Origin: Bacillota bacterium | GTDB taxonomy: Bacteria; Bacillota; Negativicutes; Sporomusales; CTSoil-080 | Length of the DNA stretch: 64,000 nucleotides | Direction: 5' to 3' | Assembly (NCBI GenBank): GCA_017889635.1 | Contig: JAGGAC010000026.1 | Coordinates: forward strand, 23,803 to 87,802 | In this document: piece after piece, positions 36,110-44,686 of the stretch | How the letters are laid out: each line of letters starts with the position of its first letter | Numbering within the stretch: the first letter of the stretch is position 1 | The notes under the pieces: generated by a model | What the model saw: the letters and a program-made list of their open reading frames with translations, nothing else | The model's database searches: none | What the model was told of the DNA's origin: nothing | Made by a program: the position numbers and the translations under genes

Positions 36110-37888
36110 TTATTCACCCACCCTCTTGATTGCTTTCACTGGGCAAACCTGCTTACAAACTTCACAGCCTACACACTGACTCTCGTCAATCTTGACTTTT
36201 TTGGTGCCTTTGTTAAACTGCAGCGCCGGGCAGCCGGTTTTAATACAAGCCTTACAGCCAATACACTTGTCAGTTTCAACTACGCATTTACCAAAGTAAT
36301 TGCCGAATTCTTTTTTGTCAGCTTCAGACTGTTTCTTAAGTACACAAGGCCACCTGGTAATAATTACTGAAGGTTCATCCAGTTCCAATGCCCAAGTGAA
36401 GGCTTCTTTCAATTCTTTCAAGTTAAGTGGGTTTACGGTCCGTACATGCTTAATACCGAGTGCTTTTACTAACGGCTCGATTTCAATGATCGTGGTTGGC
36501 ATTCCTTGGAGAGTAAAACCGGAACCAGGATTTTCCTGATGGCCGGTCATGCCGGTAATCCGGTTGTCAAGAATACATGTAATAGTATTACTGCGGTTGT
36601 ATACAACATGCATTAAGCTATTAATGCCAGTATGGAAAAAAGTCGAATCCCCGATAGTAGAAATAGTCCGCATGTTTTCATTAAACCGGTTGAATATCTT
36701 CTGCGCACCATGACCCATGCTGATACTGGCGCCCATGTCGATGGTAGAATCTTTAGCATTCAATGGGTCAGACCCACCTAAAGAGTAGCAGCCAATATCC
36801 CCGGTAATCATGACATTTTTAAGTTTCGCGAGTTCATAGAAGAAACCACGATGAGGACAACCAGCGCACAACGTTGGTGGGCGGTTAGGCACAACCGAAA
36901 GATCATAGTCAATTACTGGACGTGTCTCGCCAAGTAAAGCTTTGCCAACAATATCAGGCGTCAATTCCCAAATGTTTGTGATTTTTTCCTTGCCGATACA
37001 GTGAATTCCAGCTGCTTTAATCTGCTCTTCCATAAATGGTTCAAGTTCTTCAACAACATATAAGGTTTCAACTTCTGCGGCAAACGCTTTTATTTTTGCC
37101 ATTGGCAACGGATAGGAAAAACCGATTTTTAGATATGATGCGTTTTCGCCGAATACTTCCTTAGCATATTGATAGGCAACACCGGCGGCAATAACACCAA
37201 CCTTTTTATTGTTCCATTCAATGTAGTTAAGCTCAGTTTCATTAGAAAAAGCTTCTAACTTTTTAAGCCGCTCTTCAACTTTAACATGAAGGTGGCGGGC
37301 ATTAGCTGGCACCAAGTCGTATTTTTGAAGATTTTTCACATACGGCTTTTTAGTCGGTTTAACTGCTTCACCGATTTCGACCAAGCTTTTGCTATGACAA
37401 ACCCGGGTAGTCATCCGGAACAAAATCGGAGTATCAAACTTTTCGCTAATTTCCATAGCAGTCTTGACCATGTCTTTACATTCCTGGCTGTTAGCAGGCT
37501 CCAGCATAGCGATTTTAGCAAATTTCGCATAGTTGCGGTTATCCTGTTCGTTCTGTGACGAATGCAGTCCCGGATCGTCGGCAGATACCAGCATCATGCC
37601 GCCATTTACTCCAGAATATGCAAAGCTGAACAGTGGGTCGGCCGCAACATTCACTCCAACCATCTTCGCGGCAAACAGAGTTCGGGCCCCTGCTACTGAA
37701 GCACCTATTACACATTCAAAGGCTACTTTTTCGTTGGGAGCCCACTCAGCAATGACTTCATCTTTGTACTCAGCAAGGTTTTCCAATATCTCAGTGCTGG
37801 GAGTGCCTGGATAAGCTGAAGCATAGGAAATGCCTGCTTCCAAGGCTCCCAAGGCTACCGCTTCGTTACCGGTTAATAGTTTCTTCAT
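36110..37888 (-). CDS. iorA: Indolepyruvate:ferredoxin oxidoreductase, alpha subunit
   Basis: A 592-residue thiamine-diphosphate enzyme subunit. The N-terminal pyrimidine-binding domain carries GNEAVALGALEAGISYASAYPGTPSTEI as split segments. The pyrophosphate domain has CAGCPHRGFFYEL and GDIGCYSLGG, with the ThDP motif GDSTFFHTGINSL. The C-terminus has two ferredoxin motifs, CIGCKACIKTGCP and CVGCEVCKQVCP. AGGAGG precedes the ATG at 37888. With Ptb and Buk in the same operon, the acyl-CoA product can be turned into ATP. Confidence 0.95.
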   Translation of the reverse strand: MKKLLTGNEAVALGALEAGISYASAYPGTPSTEILENLAEYKDEVIAEWAPNEKVAFECVIGASVAGARTLFAAKMVGVNVAADPLFSFAYSGVNGGMMLVSADDPGLHSSQNEQDNRNYAKFAKIAMLEPANSQECKDMVKTAMEISEKFDTPILFRMTTRVCHSKSLVEIGEAVKPTKKPYVKNLQKYDLVPANARHLHVKVEERLKKLEAFSNETELNYIEWNNKKVGVIAAGVAYQYAKEVFGENASYLKIGFSYPLPMAKIKAFAAEVETLYVVEELEPFMEEQIKAAGIHCIGKEKITNIWELTPDIVGKALLGETRPVIDYDLSVVPNRPPTLCAGCPHRGFFYELAKLKNVMITGDIGCYSLGGSDPLNAKDSTIDMGASISMGHGAQKIFNRFNENMRTISTIGDSTFFHTGINSLMHVVYNRSNTITCILDNRITGMTGHQENPGSGFTLQGMPTTIIEIEPLVKALGIKHVRTVNPLNLKELKEAFTWALELDEPSVIITRWPCVLKKQSEADKKEFGNYFGKCVVETDKCIGCKACIKTGCPALQFNKGTKKVKIDESQCVGCEVCKQVCPVKAIKRVGE

Positions 37889-37919
37889 GCCCAAACCTCC
37901 TGTTTTTTATAATTTAAAT

Positions 37920-38576
37920 TTATGCGGTTTGTCTTCTTCTTGCATAAGAAAGAAGGACACCCAGCGCAATAGATAGGTAAGCTGCTGCTAATACCCGATA
38001 TTCCGGCGGCAACATAAAGACAATAGTATGAGCCGGAATCCAAAAAAACGGTTGAATTTTGAGAACAATAAAGTTGATAAACGCCTGCCAGTCAATATGG
38101 ACTAAAACCTCCGCCAAGGCAGGTGCGGCTTTGTCGGTCTCTCTCATATCGATATAAGTGTCACTCACCCGGTGAGCCGCTGAAAACATTGGCCCAAAGG
38201 TCAGATTCATAAAGGCACTAGTATAGAACGCTCCTAAGAGCAGACTCAAAAAACCTTCGCCGACAAACAGCATGCCAGCTTTTGCCGCCCCAGCAACACC
38301 ATTTGAAAAAACTTGAAACATTAGCGCAACAAGCATACCGATAATGCCCCATATAAAGGACTTATAGATCATACCGGCAGGCTTTTTCCACGCACCGGAT
38401 ACAATACGGATAGCGAGAAGTTCGCCCATGGTTGCCAGTATCAAAAATTTAATAAAGGCCATTATATAGGGGTGAGCCGCAGTCATTTGAATAAATACCT
38501 CGTGTGTTACAGGAACGATAAGTAAGGCTGATATCACGCAAAGCACGATTGCCCATATAAAATCTCCTTGTTTCAA
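37920..38576 (-). CDS. Multi-pass membrane protein of unknown function in the ior-ptb-buk operon
   Basis: A 218-residue protein with five or six predicted transmembrane helices (IWAIVLCVISALLIVPVTHE, FIKFLILATMGELLAI, FIWGIIGMLVALMFQVF, LLGAFYTSAFMNLTFGP, and a final AYLSIALGVLLSY). Polar residues GELLAIR and AAHRVSDTYIDMRETD lie between helices. It starts with TTG behind GGAGGGG. Position between ptb and iorA suggests transport of a substrate or product of the pathway, but I do not recognise the family. Confidence 0.7.
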   Translation of the reverse strand: MKQGDFIWAIVLCVISALLIVPVTHEVFIQMTAAHPYIMAFIKFLILATMGELLAIRIVSGAWKKPAGMIYKSFIWGIIGMLVALMFQVFSNGVAGAAKAGMLFVGEGFLSLLLGAFYTSAFMNLTFGPMFSAAHRVSDTYIDMRETDKAAPALAEVLVHIDWQAFINFIVLKIQPFFWIPAHTIVFMLPPEYRVLAAAYLSIALGVLLSYARRRQTA

Positions 38577-38615
38577 TTGGTCCCCTCCGTTTTACAATAT
38601 TATAAACTTTCTATT

Positions 38616-39524
38616 TTAACCCTTAACCCTGCTGAGGGCCACGCAGGCTAAGGCAATTGAATTAAGCTTAGCTTCAGGAGAATCAGAACGAGATACCATA
38701 ACAATCGGATTAGTTGCGCCCAAAATTATTCCGGCATTTTTCGCCTTAGCGTAATGAATCATTAATTTACCAAAAATATTTCCGGCTTCAATAGTTGGTA
38801 CCAAGAAAATATCGACATCGCCAGCAACTTTGCTGTTAATACCTTTATGCTTTGCTGCTTCAGCGCTTGAAGCAACATCCATAGCGATCGGTCCTTCAAT
38901 CACACTGGACGGAAATTCCCCTGCGGCAGCCATATCCACCAAAGCTTTGGCATCGACAGTCGCTGGCATTTTCGGATTTACTTGCTCATTTGCTGTTAAC
39001 ACTGCAACCTTTGGTGTAGCAATACCCATATTTTGCAGGGCTTCAATGGCGTTAAGCAGGATACCTTTTTTGGCAGCTAGATCTGGCGCAATGTTCATTC
39101 CACCATCAGTTTTAAAAATAATTTTTTTCTCGCCAGGAATTTCAAATGCTGCAAAATGGGAAAGCGTTCTTCCTGAGCGCAAACCATACTCGGCGTTAAG
39201 CGCAGCTCTGAGAAAGTTACTGCTGTTTATCAGGCCTTTCATGTAGATTTGTGCTTCACCACTACTTACTTTCTTCACAGCAATGAGCGCTGCCTGATCA
39301 TCATCAGTTTCATGAATAATCTCCGTGTCAGCCGCCAGACCAACTTTAGCCGCCAGCGGCTTAATTTTTTCAGCGTCACCTACAAGAATAGCTCTTGCTA
39401 AACCTGCATCCTCAGCGGCTTTAATGGCCAAGAGTACATCTTCATCCTGCGCCACAGCCACACTAATTGTTACTTTGCCAAGCTTTTTAGCTTTGTCTAC
39501 AACTTCATTAAAATTCTTCAACAT
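38616..39524 (-). CDS. ptb: Phosphate butyryltransferase (phosphate acyl-transferase)
   Basis: A 302-residue enzyme of the phosphotransacetylase/phosphotransbutyrylase family: AILVGDAEKIKPLA, IYMKGLINSSNFLRAALN, FKTDGGMNIAPDL, VEGPIAMDVASS-type segment and GIILGATNPIVMVSRSDS. It exchanges CoA of an acyl-CoA for phosphate. CGGAGG precedes the ATG. The gene follows buk by 19 nt. In this operon the substrate is likely a branched-chain or aryl-acetyl CoA from IorAB rather than butyryl-CoA itself; that is inference. Confidence 0.93.
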   Translation of the reverse strand: MLKNFNEVVDKAKKLGKVTISVAVAQDEDVLLAIKAAEDAGLARAILVGDAEKIKPLAAKVGLAADTEIIHETDDDQAALIAVKKVSSGEAQIYMKGLINSSNFLRAALNAEYGLRSGRTLSHFAAFEIPGEKKIIFKTDGGMNIAPDLAAKKGILLNAIEALQNMGIATPKVAVLTANEQVNPKMPATVDAKALVDMAAAGEFPSSVIEGPIAMDVASSAEAAKHKGINSKVAGDVDIFLVPTIEAGNIFGKLMIHYAKAKNAGIILGATNPIVMVSRSDSPEAKLNSIALACVALSRVKG

Positions 39525-39543
39525 AATTGTTACCTCCGTTTAA

Positions 39544-40608
39544 TTATTGATATATCTTGGCATCCTCTTCACCTCTGAGCACTCTTAGTGCCCCGGCAGC
39601 TAAAGACTCCAGTTCTTCCTCCCCTGGGACAACAACCACAGGAGCAATAAATTTTGTCTTTTCAGTAATGCCTTTAACAACTCTCTCAGAATATGCAATT
39701 CCACCGGTCAAAATTATCCGGTCGACATCGCCATTTACTACAGTAGCAAGTGCTCCAATGTCCTTCGCAATTTGATAAATCATTGCTTTTAGAATGAGTT
39801 CAGCCTTTTTGTCGCCTTCAGTAACCATTTTTTCGACAGTACGAATATCCTTAGTTCCCAGATAGGCATAAAAGCCACCTGATCCAAATAATCTCTTTTT
39901 AAGCTCTTCATAAGTATACTTACCGGAAAAACATAGCTTGAGCAGTTGACTTGCAGGCAGTCCACCACAACGATCAGGCGCAAAAGGGCCTTCTTCTTTG
40001 CCATCGCTGATATCAACCATTCTACCGTCGCGATGTACCGATAGAGATATTCCTGTTCCCAAATGTGCCACAACAAGTTTAGCTTCAATATAGCTTTTCC
40101 CTATCTCAATAGCCACTTTACGAGCAACAGCTTTCATGTTAAGCGCATGGCACATACTTCCGCGTACAATATCCGGCGAACCTGATATCCTGGCTACCGA
40201 ATCAAGTTCATCAACCGCTACTGGGTCAACGATAAACGCTGGTATCCCCAGCGGCTTAGCCAATCTGTCTGCAATAACTGCACCAAGATTAGAAGCATGT
40301 TCGCCACGTTCGGCTGTTCTAAGGTTACTCAGCATTAATTCATTAACTGCATATGTACCGCCCGCAATTGGTTTTAAGAGTCCACCCCGGCCAACTACAG
40401 CACCTAACGTGCTGAGTTCAATACCAGCCTCAGCTAAAGCCTCCAGGATAAGATCCAGACGATATTTATACTGATCAAACACTCGCGTAAATCCCTGCAA
40501 TTCAGTCCCCTGATGTTCCACATTCCTCTTCAGAAGCACCTCTTCGCTGTCAAAAACTGCAAATTTCGTTGATGTAGCTCCAGGATTAACTGCAAGTACC
40601 CTTTTCAT
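39544..40608 (-). CDS. buk: Butyrate kinase (acyl-acid kinase)
   Basis: A 354-residue ASKHA-fold kinase: LAVNPGATSTKFAVF, ISGSPDIVRGSMCHALN, VVAHLGTGISLSVHRDGRM, DRIILTGGIAYSE. It makes ATP from acyl-phosphate, completing the route 2-oxo acid to free acid. GGGAGGAG sits before the ATG at 40608. It heads the five-gene operon; a MerR regulator with its own terminator lies upstream. Confidence 0.94.
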   Translation of the reverse strand: MKRVLAVNPGATSTKFAVFDSEEVLLKRNVEHQGTELQGFTRVFDQYKYRLDLILEALAEAGIELSTLGAVVGRGGLLKPIAGGTYAVNELMLSNLRTAERGEHASNLGAVIADRLAKPLGIPAFIVDPVAVDELDSVARISGSPDIVRGSMCHALNMKAVARKVAIEIGKSYIEAKLVVAHLGTGISLSVHRDGRMVDISDGKEEGPFAPDRCGGLPASQLLKLCFSGKYTYEELKKRLFGSGGFYAYLGTKDIRTVEKMVTEGDKKAELILKAMIYQIAKDIGALATVVNGDVDRIILTGGIAYSERVVKGITEKTKFIAPVVVVPGEEELESLAAGALRVLRGEEDAKIYQ

Positions 40609-40717
40609 AACTCCTCCCAACATAACCTTAGCCTCAAGAGCGCAATTTCTTTATAATCTGCATCATTCTCTCCTGTTAACAGCTGGTTAAATTAATTTAC
40701 ATATGTTAATAGAATAA

Positions 40718-40738
40718 ACCCTCCAGTAGCCGGAGGGT
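40718..40738 (-). terminator. Terminator overlapping the merR-type gene end
   Basis: ACCCTCC/GGAGGGT stem with a 7-nt loop; TTTATTCT follows on the minus strand. The stem includes the last base of the stop codon. Confidence 0.75.
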
Positions 40739-41562
40739 CAACTACTTTGTTTTTTTATCGGAATTTGTATTTCAGTAAGATGGCTATTTTTATCCATCGA
40801 AATCAACTCATCAATTATTGTTCGTTCCAACGCTTCACCAGCAACCTGATAATTGCTTGCCCTAATATACTCCATCACTTTCTTATAGTACTCATTTGAG
40901 CCACTATGGCTACCGTGGTAATAGATACAAGCATAATCGCCACCAGTAATTTTTTGGGTCGACTGTATGTTATCAACATTTTCCTCAAGCAAGAAATAAA
41001 CCGAATCATATTCATCAAACTTCCACTTGTTTAAATTCTCTTCTGAAATAGTAAATCCTACTTTTCCAATGAATAATGGAATTCTAGTCATTTTTTCAAG
41101 TTTCCGCACAGAAAACTCTAACTCGGATATTGATCCCATTTTTTCTTTAAGACTCAAAACCGTTCTTTCGGGAATGTTTTTTATAATTACCTGGCCAATA
41201 TTAGGAATGGTTAGAGCTTCTTCTATCTCTTTAACCCGATTGGCAAAACGATGACTAACTACCATCAATTCAGCAATTTTATTAAGTGTTGCCTCACGCT
41301 CCAGCTTTAAAAGTTCTAAAAAATGATTGATATCCCGATTCTCAATATGTACTCTGATATCCTTTAAAGCTATACCTAAAGATTTCAGGTAATTAATCAT
41401 GTCAAGCTGTTCAAATTGTTCGGTTGAATAATATCGATACTTTGTATATTTATCAACTTCGATCGGTTTTAACAGTCCTATTTCATCATAATATCTTAGT
41501 GTCTTTATCGGCACATTAAACAGCATTGACATCTCACCAATGGTAAACCTGTTCTTCATCAA
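40738..41562 (-). CDS. MerR-family regulator with GyrI/BmrR-like effector domain
   Basis: A 274-residue regulator: MerR helix-turn-helix at residues ~6-75 (FTIGEMSMLFNVPIKTLRYYDEIGLLKP), a coiled-coil linker, and a C-terminal GyrI-like ligand domain (~120-270). ATG codons at 41562 and 41559 both fit GGTGGGGG. No Cys metal ligands are seen, so a small-molecule effector is likely. It is upstream of and co-oriented with buk-ptb-ior and may control them; no MerR-type palindrome was confirmed. Confidence 0.87.
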   Translation of the reverse strand: MMKNRFTIGEMSMLFNVPIKTLRYYDEIGLLKPIEVDKYTKYRYYSTEQFEQLDMINYLKSLGIALKDIRVHIENRDINHFLELLKLEREATLNKIAELMVVSHRFANRVKEIEEALTIPNIGQVIIKNIPERTVLSLKEKMGSISELEFSVRKLEKMTRIPLFIGKVGFTISEENLNKWKFDEYDSVYFLLEENVDNIQSTQKITGGDYACIYYHGSHSGSNEYYKKVMEYIRASNYQVAGEALERTIIDELISMDKNSHLTEIQIPIKKQSS

Positions 41563-41651
41563 TCCCCCACCGTTCGCACAAGCATACGACTTTTTTCTTC
41601 ATAATAGCCTCTCATTCCTTCTGGTAAGTATAGGTTATTTGCCAGAAGACT

Positions 41652-41689
41652 AAAAGCTCATTCTGCCAACTCCGGCAAAATGAGCTTTT
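41652..41689 (-). terminator. Terminator after the MFS gene
   Basis: A 16-bp stem with one mismatch (AAAAGCTCATTCTGCC and partner), 6-nt loop. Confidence 0.7.
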
Positions 41690-41762
41690 AACTTACTTAT
41701 CAACAAACTTAAGTCTTTTAATATAAGCTACTCAAACTCACGAATTAATAAACTTTTTCGCC

Positions 41763-43019
41763 TTACTTGTTACCAGAACAAAATACTTTCGGTGGATTCA
41801 AGAATACGGTACATCCAACTCCAACCACTGCTATAAGGGCAACAATTATTATCGACACCTGATAAGCCCCTGTTGTATGAAGAGCAACCGATCCAGCAAC
41901 AACCCCAGCTGTTCCACCTAATATGCCAAGTCCCATCCACATACCACCAAGTTTACCAACAATATGAGCTGGATAGTGCATCGCGCAAAACGCTTGAACG
42001 TTCGGATTAACCCAGCCCTGAAAGAATCCGGCTATAAATAGAAAAGGAACCAGAACTACCGGATTGCCATGGACAAACGGAAATTTAATCGAAAGGCAAA
42101 AAATACCAGCCATTATAAACCCAATCATGACGACCGGCTTGACTACACCTTTAAATATTTTCTGCATTGCCAAACTGCCGACTACCGAACCAATCATAAA
42201 CGCGATCTGAACAACCATCATATATTTTCCGGCAGCCACCGGCCCATACCCGATACCGATCGGCGGATTAATCGCAAGATATGCCGGAGTCAAATCGTTA
42301 AAGGCCTGCATTATCCACGACAAGAAGAAAATACAAAGTATTCCAATATAGGTAACCGGTTGTTTTAACGCCAATTTAAAATCACTGCTACTGGACAAGT
42401 CACAAGCTGCTACGCTGCTATCTTCAGCTGGCGGCTTAGGACCAAAAGCAACCACCATTGACAACAAAAGGCCAATAACCGGAGCAACCGCCAACCAGGC
42501 CATCGCCGTTGTCCAACTGCCTGTTGCCTCAAAAACCGCCGGAACAGTGCCAAAACCGATAGCAATCCCCAGCGACACAGACAAACCCTGGATTCCCAAT
42601 ACCAAGCCACGCTCAGCCTCCGGAAACCAAACCGCCGCAACCGCTGACCCGACCCCCATTATCGCTCCGGCACCAACCCCTTCAATAATTCTAAGAGCTA
42701 CAAGCGCTGGAAAGCTATCAGAAAACGTTGGGATAAGAATGTCACCCAAAAACATTAACACACATGAAGCAATAAACACCGGCACCGCTCCGACCCGGTC
42801 CACAAAAGCGCCGCCAGCAACTGCCCCAACAGTTACAAATAGTGTAAACGCGCCCATAAAAGCCCCTGTAGCTTCTCCAAGGCTTAGCCCCAACTGACTG
42901 GCAATGACACCTATCAAAGGCGCAAACGAGATAAGAATTATTCCCTCGGTTACTGTAATGAACCAAAGAGCCAATAAAACAAACCATCGAAACTTTGGAT
43001 AATAAGAAGCTGCACTCAT
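41763..43019 (-). CDS. MFS transporter of unknown substrate
   Basis: A 418-residue protein with 12 predicted transmembrane segments. GGAFVDRVGAVPVFIASCV is the loop 2-3 motif, and RIIEGVGAGAIMGVGSAVAAVWFP is the TM4 region of the family. AGAGGAG precedes the ATG. It is divergent from a LysR gene, which commonly regulates such neighbours. Substrate is not evident; organic acid or cyanate-type MFS proteins look similar. Confidence 0.88.
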   Translation of the reverse strand: MSAASYYPKFRWFVLLALWFITVTEGIILISFAPLIGVIASQLGLSLGEATGAFMGAFTLFVTVGAVAGGAFVDRVGAVPVFIASCVLMFLGDILIPTFSDSFPALVALRIIEGVGAGAIMGVGSAVAAVWFPEAERGLVLGIQGLSVSLGIAIGFGTVPAVFEATGSWTTAMAWLAVAPVIGLLLSMVVAFGPKPPAEDSSVAACDLSSSSDFKLALKQPVTYIGILCIFFLSWIMQAFNDLTPAYLAINPPIGIGYGPVAAGKYMMVVQIAFMIGSVVGSLAMQKIFKGVVKPVVMIGFIMAGIFCLSIKFPFVHGNPVVLVPFLFIAGFFQGWVNPNVQAFCAMHYPAHIVGKLGGMWMGLGILGGTAGVVAGSVALHTTGAYQVSIIIVALIAVVGVGCTVFLNPPKVFCSGNK

Positions 43020-43100
43020 ATTATTTCTCCTCTCGTTTAGTTACTAGCAATAATCAACCAAGTTCAACTCTTTTAAATCAATCTAATATTCGCAATATTA

Positions 43101-43217
43101 TTATTGCACTTCTGATAAGCGAATTTCAACTACATTATTCTGTGGATAATCAGATTCTGAACGATCTAAGGGGAAACGCCAGCCAGCGACAGAAATTGGT
43201 TTATTTAGATTGTTCAC
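43101..43217 (-). CDS. Possible 38-residue protein upstream of the MFS gene
   Basis: A GTG at 43217, preceded by AAGGAAAG, opens a short frame reading NNLNKPISVAGWRFPLDRSE... and ending VEIRLSEVQ. Composition is protein-like and not repetitive, and it lies in the same direction as the MFS gene 80 nt downstream. It could be a small protein, a leader peptide, or a gene remnant. Nothing recognisable. Confidence 0.35.
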   Translation of the reverse strand: MNNLNKPISVAGWRFPLDRSESDYPQNNVVEIRLSEVQ

Positions 43218-43219
43218 TG

Positions 43220-43548
43220 ACTTTCCTTAAAATCATGCTCGCATAATATCGGCATAAAGGCAAATACACTTGGAAGAATGCTCAATCATTATCCATTTAT
43301 TATATGTACCAAAATCATCACCCTTCGGCGGTAGCGCCCGGCATTGGCCTTTTTTTCACATTCAAACTAAAAAAATACCCCGCTGCGCTATTGACTGAAT
43401 CTTTCTACATAAAGACATTTTTATTATACCATTCAACTTTTTTTTGATAAAATAGAAAGAGCAGGTTGCACAATCGCAATAATGCATTAATTACAAAAAG
43501 CAAAATCTTTCATGGCGCAAAACCAAAGTGCGTAGCTTACTAAATTAT
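43220..43548. other. Intergenic region between the MFS and LysR units
   Basis: AT-rich non-coding DNA. It holds a short GC-rich hairpin near 43328-43352 followed by a T-run, and an A/T-rich tract near 43440. No further gene is supported. Confidence 0.4.
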
Positions 43549-43578
43549 TTGCTCCAGGCACTTCTTGTTGTGTATAAT
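43549..43578 (+). promoter_or_regulatory. Probable promoter of the lysR-type gene
   Basis: TTGCTC (43549-43554), 18 bp, TATAAT (43573-43578), about 43 bp before the start. Confidence 0.55.
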
Positions 43579-43620
43579 ATACTAAGCAAATAACCTGGGA
43601 CATTGCCTGAAGGAGGACAA

Positions 43621-44532
43621 ATGGACACCCGACAACTACGTTCCTTCATTGCTGTAGCCCAACATCTAAACTTTACTGAAGCAGCAAAACATCTGCATCT
43701 CGCCCAATCTTCCCTCAGTCGGCAAATAGCGGAACTAGAAAAAGAGCTCGGCGTTACGCTATTTTATCGTACCAACCGTGCTGTTCAGCTAACATCTGCC
43801 GGCACTTTAATGCTTAAAGAAGCTACCGCCCTCATTAGCAGAATTGACGAATTAACCGAACAAACCCGTAAAGCAAATTCCGGTTTAATCGGCAGCCTGA
43901 AAATTGGCTGTCAGGGCGTAGAAAAATATTTTTTCCCCCAACTAGCAAAACACTTTCGCCAAGCTTACGCTAACATTAATGTAACTATTGATTGGCTAAG
44001 TATAAAAGCGCTAACTTTAGCATTAATTCACGAACATATTGATGTTGGTTTTACCCTGGAACTAGAGGTTCAAAATAACCCTGATCTAATATCAAAAGTG
44101 ATATATACCGATCCCTTGGTAGTAATGATGCCTTACGACCATCCATTAGCTAAGAATAGCAGTATCAGCCTAGCCAGTTTAGCAAAAGAGCCCTTTTTAA
44201 TTCTTTCGCGTCAAGAATGTCCCAGTGGGTTTCAAAACACAGTCCGGCTATGTATTGACAACGGCTTTTCCCCTGACATTGTAAGTGAGCCTTCTTCATT
44301 GGAAGCACTTATGTTATTAGTAGAGTCGGGACTTGGTATTTCGCTAATTTCACAGCATATAGAAGCTTACGGTAATTCCAACCTACGATTTATCCCCCTC
44401 ACCGAGAAAGAAGCAACAATCAATATAGTTGTCTGTTGGCATAGAAAAAACACAAATCCGATAATCCCTATATTTATCAATGAACTTGATCAACTACTAT
44501 TATCATATAACAAACCAGCTACTTCACAGTAA
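43621..44532 (+). CDS. LysR-family transcriptional regulator
   Basis: A 303-residue regulator. The N-terminal winged helix is MDTRQLRSFIAVAQHLNFTEAAK, HLAQSSLSRQIAELEKELG; the C-terminal co-inducer domain begins GLIGSLKIGCQG and includes LLVESGLGISLISQH. The ATG at 43621 has GGAGG 4 nt upstream; the frame extends six codons further. It is divergent from the MFS gene at 41763-43019, a likely target. Confidence 0.92.
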   Translation: MDTRQLRSFIAVAQHLNFTEAAKHLHLAQSSLSRQIAELEKELGVTLFYRTNRAVQLTSAGTLMLKEATALISRIDELTEQTRKANSGLIGSLKIGCQGVEKYFFPQLAKHFRQAYANINVTIDWLSIKALTLALIHEHIDVGFTLELEVQNNPDLISKVIYTDPLVVMMPYDHPLAKNSSISLASLAKEPFLILSRQECPSGFQNTVRLCIDNGFSPDIVSEPSSLEALMLLVESGLGISLISQHIEAYGNSNLRFIPLTEKEATINIVVCWHRKNTNPIIPIFINELDQLLLSYNKPATSQ

Positions 44533-44600
44533 CTGGTTTTTGTTGTGGCTTATGAGTTAAAGATATAAATAAATTACTATCTTGATTTATAAGACAGGCC

Positions 44601-44630
44601 GTAACAAAACAGTAATAAATCTGATAAAAT
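44601..44630 (+). promoter_or_regulatory. Imperfect tandem GTAAC box before the second tolC-type gene
   Basis: GTAAC (44601-44605) and GTAAT (44612-44616) are 11 bp apart, but the nearest -10-like hexamer (TAAAAT, 44625-44630) is 8 rather than 10 nt away. A separate TATAAT lies at 44649-44654. Confidence 0.35.
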
Positions 44631-44686
44631 GTTGTTACATGCTCTTGGTATAATATTATTAATTAGCTGTTTAAGGAGGTTTTCTT

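Noticed and set aside
43141..43149. TGTGGATAA, a perfect DnaA box
   Set aside because: Single isolated copy, no cluster, no dnaA or DUE nearby; expected by chance in 64 kb and it lies within a possible small frame.
43471..43500. GCACAATCGCAATAATGC-like inverted repeat as a LysR operator
   Set aside because: Symmetry is imperfect and the T-N11-A element could not be placed with confidence.
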